This document shows, piece after piece, positions 35,900-46,744 of a stretch of DNA of 64,000 nt (positions are counted from its first letter, which is position 1; every line of letters begins with the position of its first letter). The position numbers and the translations under genes are program-made. The notes under the pieces are model-generated. The model was not told where the DNA came from. It searched no databases and worked only from the letters and a program-made list of their open reading frames with translations. The DNA comes from Diadema setosum. Its lineage: Eukaryota; Echinodermata; Echinoidea; Diadematoida; Diadematidae. The stretch lies in NCBI GenBank assembly GCA_033980235.1, contig CM067075.1, positions 17,434,844 through 17,498,843 on the forward strand, in the 5' to 3' direction.

Positions 35900-36105
35900 G
35901 GCATTCATTCTAAAATGTAATTTAGGGATAGAAACAACCAATGTAAAAATTGTAATCAGGTTAGTATAATCAAGTTAAGTATTGTTAAATATACAAAACG
36001 TGAACAATAGTTTTAATAAAAATGTTTCTAGACTAAATCGTGTACACTTATGGTTTATGGAGAAAAATAGTGATATTTCCTTATATTTTAGGCTTTATTC
36101 AGAGA
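35900..36105. mobile_element. Partial reverse copy of the 9514 MITE family
   Basis: Matches the reverse complement of ~9640-9815 with TTAGGGATAGAAACAACCA, TGTTAAATA(C/T)ACAAAA and CTTATATTTTAGG. It directly abuts the TTAA of the previous MITE, suggesting one MITE used the TTAA at the end of another. Confidence 0.65.
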
Positions 36106-36257
36106 TGGCAACCATTATGGATTCGCCGTTTTTGTTCCAATTTTTGTACTCTTGCTATGGTGTTACGGTAAACAATCAAACAGTTACAGAAAAGACAACA
36201 ACTACACAACATGTAAGGCTAAAGGAGATGACAGATGATGAGAGGGAAACTTGACAC

Positions 36258-36330
36258 CCATGCCAGGCAGGCCATGCCAGGCAGGCCATGCCAGGCAGGC
36301 ATGCCAGGCAGGCCATGCCAGGCAGGCCAG
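36258..36330. repeat. 14-bp minisatellite, CCATGCCAGGCAGG
   Basis: About five head-to-tail units with one shortened to 13 bp. GC-rich in AT-rich surroundings. Gives low-complexity frames only. Confidence 0.9.
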
Positions 36331-36627
36331 TGGAAGCGGTAAAGTCTCCATCCAGCTCCTAAATCCCAATGTGATGCAGGCGTACTGCATGACCAGTTGT
36401 AGTTACACTCCCCCCCCCCCCCAGGCTCTTTCCAACTTTTTTTCCACAAATGGTACATTTCTGAGAATGTCAAGATGGAAATATTTAGGCATATGAGTCA
36501 ATGCCAGTCTGACAAAGTCTGCAGAAAACAGTAGGTGAAAGCCTACAAAGGCGAAATAAAACTTTGGTTGTGAACAAGGGAAAAATTGCTCTTAATATTT
36601 GTAAGATTGTCATTCACAGTATGTAAT

Positions 36628-37642
36628 TATACCCCCGCCAAACGAAGTTTGAAGGGGGTACATAGGAATCAGCGTACGGTCGGGCGGTCGGTCGGTCGGG
36701 CGGTCGGTCCGTTGCAAATCTTGCGTCGCGAACTACTTCCTCAGTTTTCAACCGATTCCCATAAAACTTGGCACAGATGTGTGCCTTGGGTTGTAGATGT
36801 GCAAGACGTATTTTTTGACAGTACCCAAAAGTACGTTGCCATGGTAACGGCATATTATGGGCAAAAATGGGTACAAATCTTGCGTCGCGAACTACTTCCT
36901 CAGTTTTCAACCGATTCCCATAAAACTTGGCACAGATGTGTGCCTTGGGTTGTAGATGTGCGAGACGTATTTTGTGACAGTACCCAAAAGTACGTTGCCA
37001 TGGTAACGGCATATTATGGGCAAAAATGGGTACAAATCTTGCGTCGCGAACTCCTCCCACAGTTTTTGATCAATTTTTATGAAATTAGGTACAGGTGTTC
37101 ATCTGAATATGTTAATGTGCAAGACACATATTTCCGCAGTGGCAAAAAGTGCGTTGCCATGGTAACGGCATGTTATTGGTAAAATATAGGGCAAAATGCT
37201 TCATGGCAAAACTGCTTCATCAGTGTTCTTCCAATTCTCATGGAATTCATATTGAATGTTTGTCTTAGGATACAGGTCAGCATGACACATTTCTTGACAG
37301 TGACAAAAAGTATGTTGCCATGGTAACAGCTCACATATTATGAGCCAAAATGATGGAAAATTTTGTGTTGCAAACTACTTCCTCAGTTTTTGCCCAATTT
37401 CCATGAAACTTGGTACAGATGTGTGCCTTTGGTTGTAGATGTGCAAGACGCATTTTTCGACAGTACCCGAAAGTACGTTGCCATGGTAACGGCATATTAA
37501 TGGCAGAAGATCAAGGAAAGATCTTGCGGATTTAACTACTTCCTCAGTTTTTTGACCAAAGCTTATCAAATGTTGTTTTGACCAAAGCTTATGAAATGTT
37601 GTTTGGCGGGGGTATAACCAGTCGCTGTAGCGACATTTCTAG
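36628..37642 (+). mobile_element. Complete HINE-like element carrying X-box units
   Basis: 5' terminus TTATACCCCCGCCAAAC with hairpin AACGAAGTTTgaagggggta; near the 3' end the exact inverse GTTTGGCGGGGGTATAACC, then hairpin GTCGCTGTAGCGAC, then ATTTCTAG before TTT. The interior has a short GGTCGGTCGG run and about six ~160-bp units, each with ACGTTGCCATGGTAACGG (36835-36848, 36994-37007, 37153-37166, 37314-37327, 37477-37490). The first two units are nearly identical, so recently amplified. Its 3' end is shared with the ATGCCTCC family. Confidence 0.8.
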
Positions 37643-38172
37643 TTTGTAGCCTGTCTTCCTGCCTAAAAATTGTATACATGCATTTTACTATATACCCCAA
37701 GTGGCTGGCAATCTGTGCCTCCCATTCCTGACGTCACAGCTGAAGGCCATTTCTGAAGACACTAGGGCAGATTTGTCCTCGAAAATGGGGGGATGTTTTC
37801 ACCCTAATTTTACTTTTATGGAAGTGTTGTTTAGCTGTCAATCAGGCTCATTATACAACCCATAAGCTTTCTGTAGTCATGAATACCTTCATAATTACAG
37901 TTCTTCTACAAATTTCTACTTTCAAAGAATTACCCAGAAAGGATAAAATTATCACCATAAAATGTGATATTGTCTGTCTTTGTCTATCAGTAGAGTGAAG
38001 CCTTGTTTTCATTTATTGCATTTACAATAAATCACAGTAGCAATCTGAAGAGCCAGACAGGCTACTGTATTACTGTTTCAAAGGCTGAGTTTGTTACCAA
38101 TATTGAAAATTCAATATGGATTTGAAGCACTCTTCTTTCCTTGCGGCTTGGTGTCTCCTCTCTTTGCTACAG
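37643..38172. other. Intron stretch, no repeat family recognised
   Basis: AT-rich sequence leading to the ctttgctacag acceptor. No ORF, palindrome or array of note. Confidence 0.4.
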
Positions 38173-38317
38173 GTGTCCTTCATGCCGCAGATGAGAGAGA
38201 CTTCAAAACGGCCTTCTCATATTTTTATGAAGCTTTTGAAGGTTATGACTCCATTGACAACCCAAAGGCCATTGATGCACTGAAGTACATGTTGCTTTCA
38301 AAAATAATGCTTAACAG
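38173..38317 (+). CDS. PSMD11: PSMD11 exon, residues ~215-262 (solenoid to start of PCI)
   Basis: Reads (G)[20 protein letters not shown] then [20 protein letters not shown] then LSKIMLN(S). [16 protein letters not shown] and LKYMLLxKIMLN are among the most conserved Rpn6 stretches, at the start of the annotated PCI region of the human protein. The acceptor is ttgctacag, the donor gtgagttt. It leaves AG, completed to AGT (Ser) by the next exon. Confidence 0.95.
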
Positions 38318-38759
38318 GTGAGTTTCAGGTAGAATGCAGTTTCATATTTAGTTACCAAGCTAGTTAACTTGATCATGATTATATGGCTTTACATGTGGTG
38401 TTGCTTTGGGGATTTTTCTGTGATTATTGGTACACACTCTCTTATAAAAACTTTAGCAAAACTTCAATGAATGCCCATCAGTACTTAATTTTCATGTCAT
38501 TACATAACAGGTTAACAGGGAAAATATGACACAGAGATTACATATTGAATCTAACCTAGCAGGCCATGCTCCTTATAGTCCTCACATTGCCTTACAAGAC
38601 AGTTTTGTTTTACTCACTTGTTGCTTCTACCTGTACCTTCCCTGTTTTAATGTGGTATTCTAGCATTAACAGTTTAGCTAAGTATGGCGTAGTCTGGTGT
38701 GGATATGAATTTTAAGTAGTGAAAATCAGATCTAATAACAAGTCATACTTGCCTACACC

Positions 38760-39330
38760 ACATAGATTGATAGCATAGGTATTTCTACAAATGGGCACCA
38801 TTCCCCACATTGGGGTCCCCCTGAAACACCGTGCCTGGGGTGAGGAGGGAGACAGACAAAACCCTCAAATTAAGGAATCTTTACAAATCTTCTCTGAAAC
38901 CTTCAGTGTAAGTTAATTTATGAATAAGTTAGGTTATAAATAATTCAGATCGATGACTATAGTTTGTTTGTTGCAGATTTGGAGATGGGCCAGAGGGGGA
39001 GGGGGACCAAACTGGGACCAATTTTCACTTTTTCATCTTCTTCTTGAAAGTGCGTGATCATATTTTTGCCAAACTTGACAGGTGTTATAACTAGAGTGTA
39101 GAAAATATATTTGTGCAGTCGGGAACAAGCCCAAGGGCACAAAGCCCTCAAATGAGAGAATCTTTACCAGTTCCTTCTTTAGAACCAGAAGTGATAAGCT
39201 ATGTTAGTGCTGTGAGGAAAAAAAAAAAAAAACTAAAAAAGTTAGGTAACTGCAGTGTTAAATCTATTCATGGTAGTACCAGGGATGGGCCCTGTGAGTT
39301 TGAGTTGGAAGGGGGATTGAGGTGACCGTA
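38760..39330 (+). mobile_element. AGCTCACCTG-family interior fragment
   Basis: Contains the family's internal phrases ATGGGCACCATTCCCCAC, CAAATTAAGGAATCTTTA, AGAACCAGAAGTGATA and TTTTCATCTTCTTCTTGAAA in about two units. Both termini are missing. 38318-38760 shows nothing recognised. Confidence 0.6.
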
Positions 39331-39501
39331 TTGGGGCCTAATTTTCACATGTTCTTTTCTTCTTTAAAAGACATAATGGTTAAATTTGTCACCAAAATGA
39401 CAGCCATTATCACTATGGTAACAATGTATATTTGATACAAGAACCCAAGAACCCCCTATCATGTATCGGTAGCCTGTGATTGACACTTCTTAACCCGTTA
39501 A

Positions 39502-39855
39502 AGGGGATGGCTAGTAACTGGTCAGTGGGAATCAGTGGGAATGCTTGGGGATGATTGTTCCGATCCTTGTGGGATTCATTTAAGAGTACATTATGTATCT
39601 ATTGTGTGAAAATTATTTGCTTCTGAATGATCTCATATTCAAGTAATGTGCAGTTTAATGCCCAGTCACTGTACAGGCATGCTAACCTGGAAACATTAAA
39701 CTGCACATTATTTGAATATGAGACCATTCTGAAGGAAATAATTTTCACACAACAATAGATATATAATGTACTCTTAAATGAATCCCACAAGGATTGGAAC
39801 AATCATCCCCCAGCATTCCCACTGATTCCCACTGATCAGTTACTAGTCATCCCCT
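39502..39855. mobile_element. TTAA-flanked palindromic MITE (AGGGGATGGCTAGTAACTG)
   Basis: TTAA at 39498-39501 and 39856-39859. Arms of ~150-165 bp (AGTGGGAATCAGTGGGAATG, TTCATTTAAGAGTACATTAT, AAATTATTTGCTTC and complements) surround a short loop. A second copy at 56521-56877 has the same structure. No ORF. Confidence 0.88.
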
Positions 39856-39859
39856 TTAA

Positions 39860-40600
39860 GGATGGGCTGATTTTGCAACAACATGCATTTCCCAAAGACA
39901 CTTGCTCAAGTATAATTGGGACAGTTAGAAATTAGAGCAGTACTATGTATGCTGTTATTAATTCAAAAGCAACCTCACCCTTACATAGGCATCCCTTTAT
40001 TTCAACTCATTTTCACAAACAAGGAGGTAATATACGGACTTGATTTAAGTTAAATTGAGATACATTCATACAGTCAAGTTTTATGTACCTACAAAATTTA
40101 GATACATTTCGACAAATTCTTTCTGAAATATGACAAACAAAGGGAAATTGAGTAGTGTGCGTGTAGGAGCAAGTCAATTTATAAGCTATCTATCTGTATA
40201 TTTATCAAGAGGTCTTCAACACAAACAAAGTGAAACATGACAAAGTGTTTCACAGGTCACGTTGACTTTAAAATTGGCCTTTTCAAAGATGAACTTATTT
40301 GCAAAACCAAGATGGCTGTATTATCTTGCCAATATGTTACGATCAGTTAGGCAAGCTCTATGAGCCTACAAAATTTTACAGCAAAGCAATGCAACGTCCA
40401 ATACAAAATGCAGGGAAATTGTGTGTTTGTGTGTGTGTGTGTCTGTTTTTACTTGACAATATGATTTCAACATGAATGATGATTGATTTTGAAGTTTAGC
40501 TCAAGTACAAAAAAAAAAAAGAAAGAAAGAGAAGAACAATGATACACATGGGAGGATCGTTTGTTTGTTTTTTTTTTGTGTGTGTGGCTGTTTGGTCAGT
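39860..40600. other. Intron stretch, no gene
   Basis: AT-rich. A short (GT)n at ~40423-40443 and (T)n/(GT)n near 40566-40590 are the only features. It passes into X-box units near 40600. Confidence 0.4.
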
Positions 40601-41275
40601 GGGGTGGTTGGTCCGGTGGTCAATCGGTTGGTTGTACGTTGCAGAATCTTGCGGATTGAACTACTCATTTCTTAAGCAATTGGTGTAAACTGTGGCGTGT
40701 GTGCTCGCTATCATAGGAAGATGTGCAAGATACCTTTTTCTTCATTGTGGAGTAATGCATTACAATGGTAATGGCATATTTTCATGAAAATCATACAAAA
40801 TGTTGAGGATTGAAAAACTCTCAGTTTTTGAGCAGTTGACCTAAAATTTGGCTTGTGTGACTGCTGTCATAGGTAGATGTGAAAGATAACCTTTGTCATT
40901 AGTATGCAGTGAGATGCATTGCAATAGTAGCAGCAAGTAATAAAAAATCTGAAAATCATTCAGTATGTTGTGGACAGAACTATCTCTTAATTTATGAGCA
41001 ATTAAAAATGCTAAAATTCAGCATGTGTGACTCCTGTCATGGGCTGATGTGCATGACACCTTTTTCTTTACTATGGAATAATGTGTTGCCATGGTAACAG
41101 CAAATCTTCCTTAAAATTATGTAAAATGTTGTGGATCGAACTACTCTCAGTTTTTGAACAATTTACATAAAATTAAGCATTTGTGACTGCTATCACAGTT
41201 AGATGTGCAAGACACCTTTTTATCAGTATGAAATAATGTGTTGCCATGGTAACAGTAAATTTCATGAAAATCATA
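40600..41275 (+). repeat. X-box unit array
   Basis: Starts with a GGTTGGTCCGGTGGTCAATC-like stretch as in the 36628 element, then four to five units. GTTGCCATGGTAAC is perfect at 41085-41098 and 41240-41253; earlier units carry decayed versions (CATTACAATGGTAATGG). Units share CTCTCAGTTTTTGAGCA and GTGTGACTGCTGTCA. Confidence 0.7.
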
Positions 41276-41284
41276 CAAAATTGG

Positions 41285-41575
41285 GACAAGTGAGCTATTG
41301 CGATCACTCGTCGTCCGGCATGGTTGTGCGTCGTATGTCATCCGTAAACTTTTTGGCCATCCCCCCCCCCCCAAAAAAAAAAAAAAAAATCTAATAATAT
41401 ATAATAAAAGATCTTCTTCTCTAGAACCAGAAGTGATAGAGCTAAGTATATACTATGAGTACATTGAGGAGTGTAGTTTCAAGTTTGTTTATGGCGGAAT
41501 CAGAGGTGCCCCCCCCCCCCCCTGGCACGGGGGGGTCCAAATGGGGGTCTTAACCCATCGATGTACGGTTCTCTT
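41285..41575 (+). mobile_element. AGCTCACCTG-family fragment
   Basis: Starts ACAAGTGAGCTATTGCGATC, the second half of the 5' hairpin, and keeps TAGAACCAGAAGTGATAGAG. Ends GGTTCTCTTGTT. Includes a C10/A17 tract and a C13 run. Strongly shortened. Confidence 0.6.
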
Positions 41576-41579
41576 GTTA

Positions 41580-44530
41580 ATCACTAATTATGTTCTATCT
41601 GTGAAGTTGGCCGTGAACTTAGGCGCGATCTACACATGAAGGGCATTTATAAGTCATTGAAAAACTGACTGTCATTCCCACTAGGCAGAAGGATTGATGC
41701 GTGTACACCCGTGCAGATGCATTTAGTTATCTCAATACTGCACTAGTTTATGTGAATTTTATGAAAGAAAATAAACTCTGAATGAATCATGAAAGAAATA
41801 TTATGCTTTGTTTGCATTTTATTCATATTTCCTCTTCATTTAAACCCATTTGTTATCACATCTTACCCACACGGAAATCAAAGTGTCCATAATGTCCCCC
41901 AGCCCTGGAGATGGCTCTGGGACATTCCATTCAATGATGGGGCTTTTATTTTGCAACGTTGTCAAATAACTCTCATGTAAGCAAGTTCATTCTATGGCTA
42001 ATCTATTTCATGAATGTATTATAATCTATTTATGCTAAGATAACCTAGGTCAAATTTGCAAAGACATAGAAAAAGATTTGCTATACAATCGTGATACGTT
42101 CAACTAATTCACCCTGTCCTGAAAGCCGCATGTCTGCTCCGCATGTGTTATCGCTATCGCTCAAACTTTCATCGCGATGGCGTGTATGAGGAAACATGCT
42201 GCTGAAAAGACCATGCTGCACGTGGCATGGTGCAAACGAATCGGACGTAAGAAGTCATATATTCAAGAGCTAAAATAAACAAATAGCGAAATCAAAATCC
42301 ACAGAAAAGGTCTTGACACTGTAATGTATATTCCAAGTTCATGTTTTGCTGAGTTTTAAGAAGAAATTCTGCACTTTGTCAGGTTTCCTCGCAAGAGATC
42401 AGGAATGAGATCGGTGAACTAGCTACTCATACAACGGTGCGTTTACTGTAGAAGTGGCAAGAATGTTAGGAATGCACCAGATACGGTCGGCTGCTGATTC
42501 TTGGGGCGAAATTAGCCTTTATTGACGCCCCATCTAGTATTTTATATTTGAATAATATTTCTAATTCTTCATAAAATTGCAAACAAAAATACTTCATATA
42601 TTTATTACATGTTTTTGAAGCGTAATACAAAATATTTTGGGGGTTTTTAGTCCAAGGAGTATTCTTATTTTGAATAAAAAATGTAATAATGATATGCAGA
42701 GTTCTTGACTTAAGTCTAAATTCCATGCACCTTCTTGCAGTTACCCATGGATACGATGCATAAGTAATCAGCTGTTATGGAGTTGTGCTACCTACAGCTC
42801 CTGATAGATTGTAATCGTAAGCAACTGTGATTTTATCAGTTTCGTTTATGGTTTTATAATCTTACCCATTAAAAAAAAAAAAAAGACAAACTCAAACATA
42901 AAGAAATGGTGTGACAATTTTTGTCAGAATTCCCTATCAGTAATACTTGTTGCCACGATAGTTTTCAGATTTCACTTGCTTCATTATCGAAGCTGTTGTA
43001 CATTTGAAAGAGCTGCTTCATAAGAAATCACCTTTGATTTATGATTTTACAAACAAGTATTTTCATCACTCACTTCTTTTTTTTTTTTGTTTAATGTCAT
43101 AATATTTCACGATGGTATGTGTTTTATCTTTACATGGCAAGATGGGATTTTTTTTTTTCCATCCAGGATCAAAGAAGAAAGTGACAGAAAGGAAATGAAA
43201 AGGATAGAATGAAACACCTGCTCAGCAGGCTCTTTTTATTGATATTTATAAAACAATAGTGAATGCAATACATCAGAAATTCAGTAGAGTTCTAGACAGC
43301 TCTAAATAATATATTAGTGGAAAATGAGCAAAGAAAATGGGATTCCATCAAGTTCTAAATAGAAGCTAAGTTTGCATTACAGACTGGACCTGATACAAAT
43401 TTGTTGTCTACAAATTAATTTGGTTGAGTTTCTTCAGAGACATGAATTTCGGTACTGCACTAAACCCGAGTGAACAAGCAAAAAGAAAAATTTTAATGCA
43501 AAAAAAAAAAATAAAATGCAGGTCTCTAGACCACTCCTTTGCATGAGCGAGCATCAGCCCTTGTGTCAGTGTCACTCTCGTCATATAGGCCTAGGCATTT
43601 AGGCAACTCGTACTCGCCGTCGGCAACATCGGTCACTCGAAATGAATTGCATCATCATCAGAGTTCATACATCAACACCACCAGACTGGTTATTGTCATC
43701 ACTATAATTCCAACCAATCTCATCCACCGCAAAACGATTCAGACATCGCAGACGTAGCTAGACATCTTGCACACAAAAATGAAATGGAGGTGGAAAACTA
43801 TGACGAATACATGAAGACGATCAACGATGGCATTTTACTGTAGAAATAAAATACACAGAACATCTTGCACCGGAACAAAAATGGAGGTCGTGGAAAACTA
43901 CGATGAGGAAAACTAGGGTGAAAACATGAAGCTTGAGAACGAACGACGACACTTTACAGTAAAAATACTACACGGAAACGAGTTGGTGCAATACAAAGTA
44001 AGTTCTTCTCTCATGCACATAGATAATCTACGTTGTTCAATTAAAAAAAAGAAAATCGTCAAACACTTGAACCAAAACTCACCTCCAAATTGTTGCAAAC
44101 GAGGTAATCACTTAACAAAAAATGAACAAAACACTCTCAGAAGTACGATTGTACTTTGAAAATAAAGGGATATAATGTTACGAAAGCAAAAGAGAGAAAA
44201 ATGAGAGAAAATGGACGGGGAACCTAGAGAACTTATGCCACACTAATGTAATGCGACAGAGTAATGTACACAGATATCGCCACACACTCTCCGAGGCAAT
44301 CGATATCAGGATACCACGCGTAAGAAATCACTGCAGTTGCTGGGGCAACAAAGATGCATGCGAGCTGTAGACATGAATAGTCTCCACATGCTCCAACCCC
44401 TGATAGGTGTTTAGCCAATAAGAGACATTCATAAATTAATTTCTTTGCATTGATTATTTTTCTGAGTCCCAGTAAGGAGCTCTGTGAGTGGCTAAAATCA
44501 TTCTACAGCTCCTGGCCAAGTCTGAGGTCG
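41580..44530. other. Long intron stretch without recognised family
   Basis: No coding exon. 43760-43990 holds a diverged tandem duplication (AAAATGGAGGT, GTGGAAAACTA, ACATGAAG, TTTAC(T/A)GTA(G/A)AAATA). Poly-A and poly-T tracts occur at 42870, 43079, 43151 and 43500. One minus-strand frame (42726-42466) matches nothing I know. Confidence 0.4.
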
Positions 44531-44599
44531 TGGGATGCCCTAGTTTTCGCATAAATAAGGCACCCCACAAAAGTGTGGGGTATCAGGGGAATGGGTTAA

Positions 44600-44927
44600 T
44601 TGTAAATTTTCATCTTCTTCTTGAAAACCCCATGATAAATTTTCACCAAACTTGGAAGGTAGAATCTCTAGGGGATAGGATCTCAATTCATTCAAATGGG
44701 CACCATGCCTCACCTGGGAACCCCCAGGGTTCCAAAACCTCACTCAATACTCAGGTGAATGCGAGACCCCCTTGACTCTTGTTACCAGTGTGATGGAATA
44801 TACAAATGGACACCATGCCCCCAGCTATCAAAGTTGCTGCCCCCCCCCCCCAAGTTTGCAATGTTCTAAGGTAAGAGTCTGCAAGAATGTGTGGAATGTG
44901 AACTTGCAATACTCAGGCAAGCAGAGA

Positions 44928-44971
<44 letters not shown>

Positions 44972-44979
44972 CTCTTGTT
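44600..44979 (+). mobile_element. Two AGCTCACCTG-family 3' ends in tandem
   Basis: The first ends near 44781 (CTCAGGTGAATGCGAGACCC...GACTCTTGTT), the second near 44979 (CTCAGGCAAGCAGAGATCC, then C run, then GGTCTCTTGTT). The 40-nt C tract (44929-44968) lies in the loop of the terminal hairpin. Interior phrases match 5199-7154. Confidence 0.65.
44929..44968. repeat. C40 homopolymer
   Basis: Forty consecutive C residues, the longest G/C run in the window. On the minus strand it is poly-G, so it could form G-quadruplex structures; its assembled length may be unreliable. Confidence 0.9.
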
Positions 44980-44983
44980 GGGT

Positions 44984-46062
44984 CGTCCATCCGTCCTTCT
45001 GTCTGTCCGTAATAAATTTTGTGGACAGTGTAACTTCAAAACCATTTCAGGTATCATAATGAAACTTGGCATGGCAATGTGTATAACCCATGTATGCTTG
45101 GACAAAGTTGTGCCTATCAACTTTTGGGTGCACATGCTCAAGGTCAAAGGTCATAAGGTCAAGGTCAAATGCTTAAAATTTCACTATTTCCCCATATCTA
45201 TGCAATGCCTTGAGGTTTTTCCTTGAAACTTGGCGTATACATGTAATACCAAATAAAGATTCTCCAGAGAGAGTTTTGAGTCATTGAATGATGTCAAAGG
45301 TTAATGGTCAGAGGTCAAGTGAAAATTTTAAAATTTCACTTTTTCTCCATATCTTGGAAATGCTTCAAGTTTACATATGCACGTACTGACTAGCATTTAT
45401 TGTCTAGGGAATGTGGGGGTCATTGGTCAAAGGTCAAGGTCAACTCCTCATAATTTCACTTTTTCCATCATATTTAAATGCAATATTTGCCAGATTTTTC
45501 TTGTAACTTGATATATACATGTATAACCCAATAGAGATTCTCTGGGAAGTTTCTTGCCCAAAGATCAAAGGTCAAATGAAAGTGCTAAATTTCATTTCTT
45601 TATCCATATCTCGAAAGTGACTCAAGGTATAATCATGAAACTTAGTACAGTGATTCTCTTGGGAATTTTAGGGTCATAGGGTCAAAGGCCCAAGGTCAAA
45701 GACCAAATTAAAATGCAAAAATTTTACTATTTGTTAGTTAAATTACACTTTTTCTCCATACCTTGGAAGTTAATCAATGCATAGACTTATGAAAAAGAGT
45801 CAAAAGTGAAGTAAAAATCCTAATTCCCCAAATACCTGTGCTCTTTCGATAGGCAGTATAGCCATCCATCCAATTAAACCTACACTGTAGTTCATGGAAA
45901 GTGAACATTCAACACATTTGTGACAAACCTGTCATTTTAGTATTTTGCCAATTATATGAAACTCATCACAAATTGTCAAGATATTGTAGTATAGACTTAC
46001 ATGTATTAGGAGAACCATGCGTTAAGGCGGAGGCATACCAGTCGCCATAGCGACATATCTAG
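44984..46062 (+). mobile_element. ATGCCTCC-family element, 5' end missing
   Basis: Begins in the (GTCC)n region directly after the TTGTT end of the previous element; AATAAATTTTGTGGACAG, then CAAAGGTCA-rich blocks with a perfect DR1 at 45141-45153. Ends GGCGGAGGCATACCAGTCGC, CATAGCGAC, then ATATCTAG. Lacks the ATGCCTCC hairpin. Its CATCCAATTAAACCTAC (~45870) is the empty-site reference for the MITE at 56521. Confidence 0.7.
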
Positions 46063-46177
46063 TTTTTTATATGTTAGTTTGAAATGTTTTCAGTTTGATG
46101 TGAATAGCATTTGATTAGGTTTAATGTAACATTATGATTGTGAATGAATGATGTATTTTTCTTTGTTTGTCTTATAG

Positions 46178-46301
46178 TGCTGATGATGTGCAGTCAATAG
46201 TCAGTGGGAAGCTAGCTCTGAGACATGCCGGACCCAGTGTTGAAGCCCTGAAGAGTATAGCCAATGCCAGCAAAAACAGATCCCTCTCAGAATTCCAAGC
46301 T
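46178..46301 (+). CDS. PSMD11: PSMD11 exon, residues ~263-304 (PCI domain)
   Basis: Reads (S)[18 protein letters not shown] then [20 protein letters not shown] then [11 protein letters not shown] and ASKNRSL are family hallmarks in the helical part of the PCI domain. The acceptor is gtcttatag, the donor gtaagtct. With the two carried-in bases it is exactly 42 codons and ends in phase 0. Confidence 0.94.
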
Positions 46302-46316
46302 GTAAGTCTTCCTAGT

Positions 46317-46425
46317 ACAGTGGTCACCGCTTAATCCAGAGGGGTCAGGTGACAAACTTTTCTCCCATTTACGTGGGGCTCCCACATAAGTGGTGGCTGG
46401 TATTGGCCCCTGCATACCACCCAAC
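46317..46425. repeat. Dispersed repeat, CACCGCTTAATCC family
   Basis: Second copy of the repeat at 13203-13345, with GTCACCGCTTAATCC, TTTTCTCCC, AAGTGGTGGCTGGTATTG and CCACCCAACAT in the same order. Confidence 0.5.
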
Positions 46426-46429
46426 ATAG

Positions 46430-46742
46430 TAATAATAATAATGAATATCATTTATAAAGCGCTATTACTAAAGTTTCTAAGCACTAAGTGTCTTGTAATG
46501 GAGAAGAATTAGAAAGGAGAAATTAGATCCGCTGAATACCGTTTAAAGAAAGTATAAAAGGAAACGAAAAATAGAGCAAATAAATGCTGCATTCTAGGGA
46601 AATTTTGAGCTGAAATAATATATATGACACACGCAATATTTGCGTGGAAATTTTCGTGTTTTGGGGGTTTTTTTTTAATTTTAGGTCCGAAAGTAGGGGT
46701 GCGTCTTATACACGGGTGCGTCTCATACACGGAACTTTACGG
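46430..46742. mobile_element. Repeat tail (AATAATAATGAATATC...AAGCGCT) and a TACCGTAAAG-ended MITE fragment
   Basis: 46428-46500 has (AAT)n then TTTATAAAGCGCT, a common SINE/LINE-tail-like motif in invertebrates. 46680-46742 has two GGGTGCGTCT(T/C)ATACACGG units and ends GGAACTTTACGGTA, the right end of a mariner-type MITE; its left end is not seen. Confidence 0.45.
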
Positions 46743-46744
46743 TA

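Noticed and set aside
36586..37182. 198-residue plus frame and 148-residue minus frame with near-identical repeats
   Set aside because: Both strands are open over the X-box units of the HINE-like element; the repetition is that of the DNA.
44866..45147. Poly-Gly / poly-Pro open frames on both strands
   Set aside because: They are read-through of the C40 homopolymer.
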